Assembly: GCA_934486735.1 (NCBI GenBank)
Contig: CAKSQL010000005.1
Span: 1-64,000, forward strand
Reading direction: 5' to 3'
Origin: an uncultured Clostridia bacterium
GTDB lineage: Bacteria; Bacillota; Clostridia; UBA1381
DNA length: 64,000 bases
The position numbers and the translations under genes were made by a program. Within the stretch, counting starts at the first letter, position 1; each line of letters begins with the position of its first letter. This document shows positions 41,749-49,777 of the stretch, in pieces. The notes below the pieces were generated by a model. That model saw only the letters and a list, made by a program, of their open reading frames with translations. It had not been told where the DNA came from and made no database searches.

Positions 41749-42648
41749 TCATCCTTTGACGCCGCCTATATTGATCCCTCCTACTATCTGCTTTTGGAAT
41801 AATGCAAAAATAAGCATCTGCGGCAGTACCGAGAAGAATACCGCCAGGAGCTGATAGTCCTGGGTGAAGTTTCCGCTTTTCATGTTAAAGAGCTTTATGC
41901 CGACAACCTCTTTGGCTTTGTCATTCACAAGAAGATAGGGCCAGAAGAAGTTTCCGAACTGCCCGTTAAAGGTAAAGAGGGAAACGGTTGTGATAACGGG
42001 CACGCTTAGGGGGATCACTATGCGGAAAAATATGTCGAGCGAGCTTGCTCCGTCAATTTTTGCCGCCTCGATGAGCGAATTTGAGATTGCGTCGAACGAG
42101 GTTTTGAAAAGCAGGATATTGAACATATTAACCGCCGCCATCATCCAAATCGGCCAGAAGGTGTTTATAAGACTGAAGTGCAGGTAAGGAAAGCTTTGGA
42201 AGGTCATGTAGTTAGGCACCATCGAAACAGTTCCCGGTATCATCATCAGCGTTGTTACAAGCGCAAAATAGAATTTGCTCCCTTTTGGCTTGAGCCGCGA
42301 CAGGACATAGCCTGCAAGTCCGTTCACAACCACATCCGCAACAACCGCTCCGAGCGACATTATGATTGTATTTAAATAACATTGGTAGAATTTCATTTGA
42401 TTCCACACAAGTCCGAGCTTTGAAAGCTTAATCTGCTTTGGGAAAAAGCTTGTATGCTTTGATATCAGCTCTGCCGGCTCTTTAAAGCCGGACAGCATCA
42501 TCCAGAGTACCGGTAGAAGAACGCAGAGACCGCATATCACCATGAAAAGCACCAGGCACGCATAGAGTATGCGATATTTCAAGTGCTTCATATCGCTGCT
42601 GCACAGGATTCCGTAGTTCATCTGTGCAAATCGAGATTCTCTTTTCAT
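41749..42648 (-). CDS. Carbohydrate ABC transporter permease (MalG/AraQ type)
   Basis: Inner-membrane permease of the CUT1 family, 299 residues, about six helices. It has a long cytoplasmic N-terminus and the characteristic EAA loop as EAAKIDGASSLDIFFRIVIPLSVPVI (about 195-220), which contacts the transporter ATPase. The C-terminal end QKQIVGGINIGGVKG is typical of MalG-type permeases. It is translated after the partner permease with a 14-bp gap and GGGAGGG. No ATPase gene is in the locus, so a shared MsmK/UgpC-like ATPase elsewhere in the genome is expected. The substrate is probably an oligosaccharide released by the secreted hydrolases. Confidence 0.92.
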   Translation of the reverse strand: MKRESRFAQMNYGILCSSDMKHLKYRILYACLVLFMVICGLCVLLPVLWMMLSGFKEPAELISKHTSFFPKQIKLSKLGLVWNQMKFYQCYLNTIIMSLGAVVADVVVNGLAGYVLSRLKPKGSKFYFALVTTLMMIPGTVSMVPNYMTFQSFPYLHFSLINTFWPIWMMAAVNMFNILLFKTSFDAISNSLIEAAKIDGASSLDIFFRIVIPLSVPVITTVSLFTFNGQFGNFFWPYLLVNDKAKEVVGIKLFNMKSGNFTQDYQLLAVFFSVLPQMLIFALFQKQIVGGINIGGVKG

Positions 42649-42662
42649 TTTCGTCCCTCCCC

Positions 42663-43565
42663 CTACATCTGATTTTCTTCAATGCGTTTATTTACTGCAA
42701 AGTATATCACGCTGAACAGTGACAGAATTATAAGCATGATAACACCGAGTGCCAATGTGAACTGCGGCTTGTAATTCACGAACGCATAGTGATAGTTCAA
42801 AAGTCCGAGCGACATTGACGCGTTGTTCGGTCCGCCGCCGGTCATCTGCATAGGCTGATCGACTATGTTGAACACCGCGATACATTGCTTGATTGCAAAG
42901 AGTATCAACATTCCGGACATCTGCGGAATCGTCACGACTCTTATTCTGCGGAAAAATCCCGCACCGTCCATCATCGCCGCCTCGTAAAGCTCGCGGTTTA
43001 TCCCCTGCAGACCGGCAAAGTAGTAAAGCGCGGTTCCGCCGGCTCCCGACCATGTCATACTTATTATAATGTAGAGAATTGTGAAGCGGCTGTCCTGGAG
43101 CCACACGTAAGGCTCACGTCCGAATTTTGCGAGCAGCATATTCAAAAGTCCGCTTGCGTCGGGGTAGTACATGTAGTACCAAAGCATCGACACCGCCACA
43201 GCAGGCATTATCGCCGGCAGGTAGGTGATTACGCGCACTGTTTTGCGTGCGCGTATCAGCTCGTTCATCACAATCGCAATCACAAACGGGAGCGCCAAAC
43301 CGACCACAAGCGACCAAAACACATAAATCCAAGTGTTCAGAAAGGTCTGAGCAAAAGCCGTATCGGTGACTACTCTCCTGTAATTGTCAAATCCGACAAA
43401 ATCCTTGATGGCGAATCCTTTCATATCAAAGAACGACCAAAATATCCCAAGCACCTGCGGTCTTATCGTCAAAAGATATGTAAGGAACGCGGACGGGATG
43501 AGCAGCATCCACGCCCCGGCGTCCTTTTTTAAGGAAAATGTCTTATTTTGTTTATTTTTTGCCAT
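42663..43565 (-). CDS. Sugar ABC transporter permease (MalF type)
   Basis: Partner permease of the CUT1 transporter, about 300 residues, six predicted helices. The EAA loop is EAAMMDGAGFFRRIRVVTIPQMSGML (near 200-225), and the N-terminal segment LLIPSAFLTYLLTIRPQVLGIFWSFFD is typical. I start at the ATG at 43565 (MAKNKQNKTF), which has AGGGTGG 8 bp upstream. An upstream ATG at 43595 would overlap the solute-binding gene. It lies between the solute-binding protein gene and the MalG-type permease, giving the usual binding protein-F-G order. Confidence 0.92.
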   Translation of the reverse strand: MAKNKQNKTFSLKKDAGAWMLLIPSAFLTYLLTIRPQVLGIFWSFFDMKGFAIKDFVGFDNYRRVVTDTAFAQTFLNTWIYVFWSLVVGLALPFVIAIVMNELIRARKTVRVITYLPAIMPAVAVSMLWYYMYYPDASGLLNMLLAKFGREPYVWLQDSRFTILYIIISMTWSGAGGTALYYFAGLQGINRELYEAAMMDGAGFFRRIRVVTIPQMSGMLILFAIKQCIAVFNIVDQPMQMTGGGPNNASMSLGLLNYHYAFVNYKPQFTLALGVIMLIILSLFSVIYFAVNKRIEENQM

Positions 43566-43591
43566 ATTTTCCACCCTCATCGGTTTTATTG

Positions 43592-45004
43592 TCATTCTGC
43601 GTAGTCAAGATTGTTTTTCTGGAAGTCTGCCGCTCCCTTTTTAACAAGCTCCCCGATATTTGCGTCCTTGTTATTGAGAACCTCCTGGACAATGTTGTCA
43701 ATCACAGCGTAGAGTGCCTGTCCGTCGATAGGTTCTTCCGCCTGGAATTCCATATCGTCCTTATTGTTAAAATCTGCAAAGTATTTTTCATTTACAGTCA
43801 TAAATTCCTTTGAAAGCTCGTGCTTGTAGTTTTCGACCTCACTGTCCGACTTCCACGGAGAAACCGAGAGGATTCCGACAAGCTCGTTGTTTACTTTTTG
43901 AGTTTCATATTTCTTGCGGAGCGATTCTCTTTTCGCGTCGTCAAGCTTTGTTGTAACGCCCAAAAATTCTTCCCAATCCATTGCAGCCTTAATCTGCTCC
44001 TTGCTTGCGTTACGGTCTATAATTCTCACACCGCCGCCCATCAGGGTTACGCGGCGCTTATCGCCTGCCGGCATTTTCAAAAAGCCTATATTTTTAACAT
44101 CCATGCCATAAGTTTTGACAGCATTTTTTGCCGAATTTGCTTCCGCAAAGCACATTGCAACGCTGCCTGCCGCAAGCTGCTTATACGGCTCATCCAGCTC
44201 TACCAATGTTTTTGCCGGCAGAACGTCGTATTTCCATTTCAAATCGGATATGTATTGTATTGTCTTTACGAACTCGGGCGAATCAAAGGTTGCTTTCCAC
44301 TTTCCGCCCTCTTTTGTTTCGAATGTAACGCCGTTGCTCCATGCAATCGGTGTCACTCTCCAGCCGCCGCAGTTGCCCGTTGTCGGAATCATAAATCCGT
44401 CCGCACCGGTCTTTTCCTTAATCGTCTTTGCCACTCTTGCAAGGTCGTCCCAGTCGGTCGGCTGATAAAGCGTTCCGTCATCGTTTACAAAACCTGCATC
44501 GCCGTATAACTTTACATTGACCGCAATACCAACATCGTAGTTACCATCTGGCAGGAAATATATCTTTCCCTGGTCGTCCGAAATAAGCTCCATCATATAA
44601 GAATTGACCTCATCGTAAAAGCCGCGCTCTTTAAATTCATCGGTAAGGTCTGCCGCATATCCCATTTCGATAATCTTCTTTGTCTCGGTCAGCGGTGCAT
44701 AATATATAGTAGGAAGTGTGCCTGCCTCCGCCTTTGCCATGTAGCTCTGTACATCAAAGCCCCAGTTTGCATTTTCGATTTTTATATTGGGATGCAGTTT
44801 TTCAAACTCCGCAACCTGTTCCATATTTTTTGCATATGCATCCGGGTTCGCCGTCTCATCCGCAAAATAATCCCCGACCGTAATAACGATTTTTCCGTCC
44901 GCGTCGGCTGAGCTTTTTTTCGAATCGCCGCAGCCGCTCATCACACCGGCAGCCATTGCGAGACTCATACCCATTGCTGCCGCTCTCATAATTTGTTTTT
45001 TCAT
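43592..45004 (-). CDS. Extracellular sugar-binding lipoprotein of the ABC transporter
   Basis: Solute-binding protein family 1 (CUT1), 470 residues. The start is the ATG at 45004 with GGAGG 7 bp upstream. The signal sequence ends in the lipobox AAGVMSGC, giving a lipid-anchored mature protein beginning CGDSKKSS. Typical family features are AEFEKLHPNIKIE near the N-terminus, IYFLPDGNYDVGIAVNVKLYGDAGF and the tail repeats ending NNKDANIGELVKKGAADFQKN. It is the first gene of the long minus-strand run that continues into the permeases and secreted hydrolases, divergent from the AraC regulator. Ligand probably an oligosaccharide; specificity unknown. Confidence 0.92.
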   Translation of the reverse strand: MKKQIMRAAAMGMSLAMAAGVMSGCGDSKKSSADADGKIVITVGDYFADETANPDAYAKNMEQVAEFEKLHPNIKIENANWGFDVQSYMAKAEAGTLPTIYYAPLTETKKIIEMGYAADLTDEFKERGFYDEVNSYMMELISDDQGKIYFLPDGNYDVGIAVNVKLYGDAGFVNDDGTLYQPTDWDDLARVAKTIKEKTGADGFMIPTTGNCGGWRVTPIAWSNGVTFETKEGGKWKATFDSPEFVKTIQYISDLKWKYDVLPAKTLVELDEPYKQLAAGSVAMCFAEANSAKNAVKTYGMDVKNIGFLKMPAGDKRRVTLMGGGVRIIDRNASKEQIKAAMDWEEFLGVTTKLDDAKRESLRKKYETQKVNNELVGILSVSPWKSDSEVENYKHELSKEFMTVNEKYFADFNNKDDMEFQAEEPIDGQALYAVIDNIVQEVLNNKDANIGELVKKGAADFQKNNLDYAE

Positions 45005-45156
45005 AATCAAACCTCCGTATTTTTATTTGTAGGAATTTATGCATGAACACAATTACAAAAATCAAAAAACGCCGCCTTATTCTCACACCCTCGGGCGGAG
45101 CTGTATCGAAATTTTTCTTATTTCGGCATTGCTTTCACGCTTATCCTTATGCATTT

Positions 45157-45185
45157 ATTGTACCATTCCTTACCCCTCCCCGCAA
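45157..45185 (-). promoter_or_regulatory. Putative promoter of the sugar-transport operon
   Basis: Minus-strand -35 TTGCGG (45180-45185), a 17-bp spacer and -10 TACAAT (45157-45162), about 150 bp before the solute-binding gene. The weak -35 fits an activator-dependent promoter, as expected with the divergent AraC regulator. The rest of the 470-bp gap (45005-45474) shows no gene and no clear long palindrome. Confidence 0.4.
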
Positions 45186-45404
45186 GTAACAGCTTTTCGT
45201 TTTTATCTCATTTCTTCGCGAAAATCGGCTTGTGATACCACTTTTGGTGTCGTTTTTCGCAATGTTCCACTTTTCGCCCCGATTTTTTTGAGCTTGATAT
45301 CACCTCTCAAAATTTCTAAGCTCTCGCTTTTTCGCTTTCGCCCAAAATCATTACTCTTATTTTAGTAAATATATTCAATTTTTTCATTCTATCACAAATA
45401 AGAC

Positions 45405-45433
45405 TTGAAAAATTAATACTTTTATTATAAAAT
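45405..45433 (+). promoter_or_regulatory. Promoter of the AraC regulator gene
   Basis: -35 TTGAAA (45405-45410), a 17-bp spacer and -10 TAAAAT (45428-45433), about 42 bp before the ATG at 45475, which has AAGAAAGGA upstream. Confidence 0.6.
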
Positions 45434-45474
45434 AATTATATAAATTTTAAGAAGAAAGGAAAATTGTCTCAGCC

Positions 45475-47745
45475 ATGCGAAAAAAATCAAACAAAACTCC
45501 CCGGGAATCATCCGGTGCATTCCGAAAGATGGCGATTGTCATTTTTGCCCCGGCTGCCATTTTGTTGGTTCTCGTTTTAATACTTACCGGAATCAACTAT
45601 TATTCAATAAACATTTCGACAAAAAAATCATCGCACCAGGTTGTGAAAAGCTTTTTTCAATACAACGAGGCACTGATTCAGAATTTTGCTTCGGCGCTGC
45701 TGATTTTGGACGACGATTCCGAGCTTATGCAGGCGCTGATTTCGACCGACTACAACTACGACCCGGAGAATTTTAAAAAGAGCTGCGATGAAATACGCGA
45801 GTCCTTTTCTTTTGCGCAGGAAATATATGTACTCAACAAAACACGCGATTCGGTTTACACCGACTACGGACGTTTCGGAATCAATACATATTTTCAGAAC
45901 GAATGTGTATATGACGATTTTAACACGGTGTATTTCCGCGATTTCCGCTTTTACACCACCGAGCGCTACCGCATTCTGCTCCCCACCGGGGTGGTCAAAA
46001 ACGGAGAAAGAACTCAGGTTCTGCCGGTTATAGTCCGCAGAATGGGCGATTTTCCGCAGAAAAACCTGCTTATTGTAAATATAAATCTGCAAAAGCTTTT
46101 TGTTGCCGCGCTCGGGCAGTTCGAAATGTACGACATGCCGGTCTACATCTACAACAAATACATGAATGATATTTACGAGATAACCCAATCGGGACAAAGC
46201 TTTGATTTTTCGTCCGATTTTACCGATTCGCTTTTTCATAACGACAACGATACCTTTTCGTTCCGATTCGGCAGAAAGAATTACCTGATATCGGCATATT
46301 CCTCGAGTAATTCCATACTCGGCTATATCTTTTTCTCGGTCATGCCGGAGAGCATAATATTGCACAAAACGCTGCCGATCATCCTGCTTTTGGCAGGCAT
46401 AATCCTGTTTTTCACCGCGGTTATGTTCCTGCTGCTCTTGCATAGCACAAGCAGCATTGTAACTCCGCTTGAAAATATTCTGGCAGGGCTTTCGCTAAAC
46501 GGCTCGCACCTCAGCCAGAACATAATCGATGATATAGGCAAGGTCACAATGAAAATGTATGCCGAGAGCAAGGACTTGTCACTTGTCTACCCATCCGCAC
46601 AAAAGCAGTTTCTGCTCGGGCTGATGACTTCGACCGAGTATGCCTTAGACGACAGCGCCGCGAAAACTATCTTAAATTCACTCGACTTTCCGTACGGCAT
46701 ATTTGCAATCGTTATCATTCGCCTTATACCCTCATCGGGATTTTTCGATGTGTTTAACTCCAATGACTACAAAATAATACGAAAGGGCTTTTTCAATCTG
46801 GTGGAAAGTCTGTTCAAGGAGCATTTCCGCTGCTCGGTAATCCCGGAGAAAAACACTCAGCTGTACATCGTGCTGAATTTCCAAATCCCCTCCGATTATC
46901 GCTTTGCCGACGGAGTTTTGGCAGATCTGTACTGTGACCTGAGGCAGGACAAGGACTATGTGACGCTTTCGATGGGCAAAAGCGAATGCTGCGACTCGCT
47001 CTCCGACCTGCACCGCGCATATAACGAAGCGTTCGAGAACATGACAGAATACGACCTCAGCGGGAATCAGATTGTCTCCTCGGTTCATATCACAAGCGAC
47101 ATATCTTTTTCATCAAAGGACGAAAACAACCTCTTTTTAGCGCTCATTTCCTTTGACCGCCACGAGGCAATCGCTGTGTTTGAAAAGATACTTGCCGATA
47201 ATGCTGCTCTGCCGCCGAGAATGCAGAAACGGCTTTATAACTACATATTAAATATACTTTTAAAGGTAATACATATGAAACAAATTCCGCTTGACTCAAA
47301 CAAGCTTGATTTTGAGATTTTGAACGATTATCTGAACCAGCCGCCGCAGGATATCAAAAAGGCGATATATGAGCTGATTAATCACATTTCGGATTTCGGT
47401 GCGGAGAAAAAGGCAAACGCGATTGATTATGACGAGATTATCCAATACGTTTCGGAAAATTATCACATGCCGGAGCTTTCGCTTAAATATCTATCGGATA
47501 GGTTCTTTGTGAATCAAAATAACCTCTCGACCGCGCTGAAAAATAAGCTCGGCGTGGGTTTTCATGAGTATATCACGCGGCTGAGAGTGGAAAAGGCGAA
47601 GGAGCTTTTAACCTCCACCTCGAAAAATATAAATGAGATTATCAACCTTTGCGGCTTTACCAGCGCACAGACCTTCTACCGCGTGTTTAAAGAAAGCACC
47701 GGCATGTCCGCAGGCGAGTTCAGAAAATCGGCAAAGGATGGATGA
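45475..47745 (+). CDS. Membrane-anchored AraC-family transcriptional regulator
   Basis: 756-residue one-protein sensor-regulator. A basic N-terminus is followed by membrane helix 1 (about 18-42, FAPAAILLVLVLILTGINYY), a Cache-like extracellular sensor (about 45-290), helix 2 (about 298-325, PIILLLAGIILFFTAVMFLLLL), a cytoplasmic linker (about 330-650) and a C-terminal AraC DNA-binding pair of HTH motifs (about 660-755). The latter includes LSLKYLSDRFFVNQNNLSTALKNKLG, EYITRLRVEKAKELL and INEIINLCGFTSAQTFYRVFKESTG. This layout is typical of regulators next to CUT1 sugar transporters in Firmicutes. It probably senses an extracellular sugar or binding-protein complex and activates the divergent operon. 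Confidence 0.92.
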   Translation: MRKKSNKTPRESSGAFRKMAIVIFAPAAILLVLVLILTGINYYSINISTKKSSHQVVKSFFQYNEALIQNFASALLILDDDSELMQALISTDYNYDPENFKKSCDEIRESFSFAQEIYVLNKTRDSVYTDYGRFGINTYFQNECVYDDFNTVYFRDFRFYTTERYRILLPTGVVKNGERTQVLPVIVRRMGDFPQKNLLIVNINLQKLFVAALGQFEMYDMPVYIYNKYMNDIYEITQSGQSFDFSSDFTDSLFHNDNDTFSFRFGRKNYLISAYSSSNSILGYIFFSVMPESIILHKTLPIILLLAGIILFFTAVMFLLLLHSTSSIVTPLENILAGLSLNGSHLSQNIIDDIGKVTMKMYAESKDLSLVYPSAQKQFLLGLMTSTEYALDDSAAKTILNSLDFPYGIFAIVIIRLIPSSGFFDVFNSNDYKIIRKGFFNLVESLFKEHFRCSVIPEKNTQLYIVLNFQIPSDYRFADGVLADLYCDLRQDKDYVTLSMGKSECCDSLSDLHRAYNEAFENMTEYDLSGNQIVSSVHITSDISFSSKDENNLFLALISFDRHEAIAVFEKILADNAALPPRMQKRLYNYILNILLKVIHMKQIPLDSNKLDFEILNDYLNQPPQDIKKAIYELINHISDFGAEKKANAIDYDEIIQYVSENYHMPELSLKYLSDRFFVNQNNLSTALKNKLGVGFHEYITRLRVEKAKELLTSTSKNINEIINLCGFTSAQTFYRVFKESTGMSAGEFRKSAKDG

Positions 47746-47753
47746 GATAATAA

Positions 47754-47786
47754 AAAAGGGGCTGCGCCTTTTTTGCAGTCCCTTTT
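47754..47786. terminator. Intrinsic terminator after the AraC gene
   Basis: AAAAGGGGCTGC and GCAGTCCCTTTT pair (one G-T wobble) around a T-rich loop, directly after the AraC stop codon. The A and T flanks would also serve the convergent sialidase-fold gene. Confidence 0.75.
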
Positions 47787-47941
47787 GGATATTTTGGCGG
47801 GTGTGCATTCCTTTTGACCTACCGGGTGCGCAGCAGCACAATCTCTACTTCAAAATACCATTATCTATTATTTTATATATCTATTATATCACTTTTTCCG
47901 AAACTGTCAATAATATTCCGAAGTGTAAAAATCAAACACAT

Positions 47942-49036
47942 TTATTTAATTCCACATTCTTTCCATATTATTTTATCCGTCTTTGTGATTCGCATTGAGC
48001 AATAGAACGAATCTCCGTTCTTTTCTTCCACGCACCAATATGCGCACAATATTCCGCCGTCCCTCGTCTCAAACAGCGCAGGATAGCAAAAATCCGCTCC
48101 TTTCGCGGTTTCAATCGGGTACAATTCACCCCATGTGCGTCCGTTATCAACGGAACGTCTCAGCACAAGCGGAGTGCGTCCCGACCAAAGATTATCCGGA
48201 GAGCGCATATCATGCAAAAGCATATCACGCCCATCGAATACAGGAATCGGGTTATATGCCGCAACAAGTGAATTATCCGACATGCGCTTGACCGCAATCG
48301 GACTCAGCGGTGAGGAAAATACCGACGGTTCTGCCGGAGTAAAACTCCTGAGTCCGTCAAATGAAAATGACTGATACTGGAATCCGTATGCCGTCCGCGC
48401 CAGAATCCAAATAAGATTTTCGGACAGTTCTATTATGGCAGGCTCTTGAAGACCGATATTCTTTGAATTGCTGTAGGGCAGCGAAAGAGTGGTCTCTGTA
48501 CAATGAAATTCCGCACCGTCATCATCGGAAACAAGCGCGACAACATATCCCTTATCAGTTCTTTTTGAAAACTCCGACTGCGATGCCACCGTTGCGATAC
48601 GCCCGTCGGACAGGCGGATAAATCGGTCATTTTCAATCACATAATAATCCTTTGGCATATTGCATATGCACCTTTCGGCACAAAATGAAATTCCGTCCGA
48701 GGAAACAGTGCGCCCGATTGTTGAACTGCCGTCCTTTTCCTTTATGAGAAAGAACACGCAAAGTCTGCCGTCTTTAAGTTTCACAAAAGATGCATCCATA
48801 ATATTATCAACATCAAAATCCCGTGCGCGTGCTATCAGTTCATAATCCGACCATGTTTCGCCCTCGTCATTCGAGCGAATCAGCGCAATATCGCACATGG
48901 CATCGTCATGCTTGCTGCCGCTCCATCGGCTGTAAGCATAGAGAATATCGCCGTTGTAATTTCTGAAAAAACACCCCTCGCTGTTTCGTGCATTTTCGGC
49001 TGTCGGCTTTATATCAAGTACAATTTTATTTTCCAT
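47942..49036 (-). CDS. BNR/sialidase-fold family protein (cytoplasmic)
   Basis: 364-residue six-bladed beta-propeller of the BNR/exo-alpha-sialidase superfamily. Asp-box motifs S-x-D-x-G-x-T-W are clear at SNDEGETW (about 54-61) and SVDNGRTW (about 296-303). The N-terminus RNSEGCFFRNYNGDILYAYSRWSG carries an arginine like that of the sialidase triad, but not every triad residue could be identified. There is no signal peptide, so it would act inside the cell on imported oligosaccharides, or on none. Its position beside the AraC-ABC-hydrolase locus suggests glycan catabolism. True sialidase activity is unproven. It is convergent with the AraC gene. Confidence 0.75.
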   Translation of the reverse strand: MENKIVLDIKPTAENARNSEGCFFRNYNGDILYAYSRWSGSKHDDAMCDIALIRSNDEGETWSDYELIARARDFDVDNIMDASFVKLKDGRLCVFFLIKEKDGSSTIGRTVSSDGISFCAERCICNMPKDYYVIENDRFIRLSDGRIATVASQSEFSKRTDKGYVVALVSDDDGAEFHCTETTLSLPYSNSKNIGLQEPAIIELSENLIWILARTAYGFQYQSFSFDGLRSFTPAEPSVFSSPLSPIAVKRMSDNSLVAAYNPIPVFDGRDMLLHDMRSPDNLWSGRTPLVLRRSVDNGRTWGELYPIETAKGADFCYPALFETRDGGILCAYWCVEEKNGDSFYCSMRITKTDKIIWKECGIK

Positions 49037-49482
49037 TTTTCACGTCTCCCCGTTTTTTTACGGCATTATATCACAGCCGCACATAAAAGTCAACAGAATA
49101 TTCGAAAAAGTCAACAGAGTACAAAAAGGCAGCAATATATTAACACTTTTTCGATTTCAAAACAGCCACGGCGGCATAGCGCGAAATATCAAAATCAATA
49201 TATCACATATAAATATTTGTGTCAAGGCGCAGACAAAAAAGCGGGAGAGACGCGCATCACATTATGCAGCTCTCCCGCCTTTCGGTGGTATATATGATAA
49301 AAGGGTATATGATAGTACACAAAATCCGTTCCTGTGCACTACATAGTTAATTATTTACCGAAATATCGGATAATATACACAAAAATATTAAATTTTCTTC
49401 CGCAAAAGACCGAGCTTTGCGATGCGCAATTTTGTTCAAACTTTTACCCGCAAAAGCCGCTGCACCTCGCCGAGCGCCGGAT
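49037..49482. other. Intergenic region with one terminator hairpin
   Basis: No gene is supported in this stretch. The only clear structure is GCGGGAGAG (49241-49249) pairing with CTCTCCCGC (49270-49278), flanked by AAAAAA and CTTT. On the minus strand it ends in a T tract and could terminate transcripts from the ABC exporter gene at 49778. The remainder is AT-rich and otherwise featureless up to the miniature element at 49483. Confidence 0.6.
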
Positions 49483-49756
49483 AGCCGAAAAAAAGTAATC
49501 CGAACTCCGATTTTGAGAGGTGAATTTCCGCTTTTACTGCGTTAAAATACTCGGCAATCCGCCAAGGATTACCTCCGTTTTTGCCTTGTAAAATCAAAAA
49601 TTCACTCTCTCAAAATTCTACGACCTAAAAAGGACAGAATTTTGAGTAGATTTTGGTGCGGAGGATGCCGAAAGGCTGACGCCTTTCAAAGACGACAAGC
49701 CGAAATATGCCGAAATTATGCCTTTTTAGGCGGGTTCGGATTACTTTTCTTCGGCT
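49483..49756 (+). mobile_element. MITE-like element A (274 bp, TA-flanked)
   Basis: Ends AGCCGAAAAAAAGTAATCCGAACTCCG and (complement of) AGCCGAAGAAAAGTAATCCGAACCCGC form terminal inverted repeats of about 25 bp. The flanks read AT-AGCC and GGCT-AT, consistent with a TA target duplication. The interior includes GCGTTAAAATACTCG, AAGGCTGACGCCTT and a repeated GCCGAAATATGCCGAAATTATGCC. No coding capacity. Shorter relatives lie at 53356 and 56825. Confidence 0.8.
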
Positions 49757-49777
49757 ATGTGCATGTGTTCCGGATTT

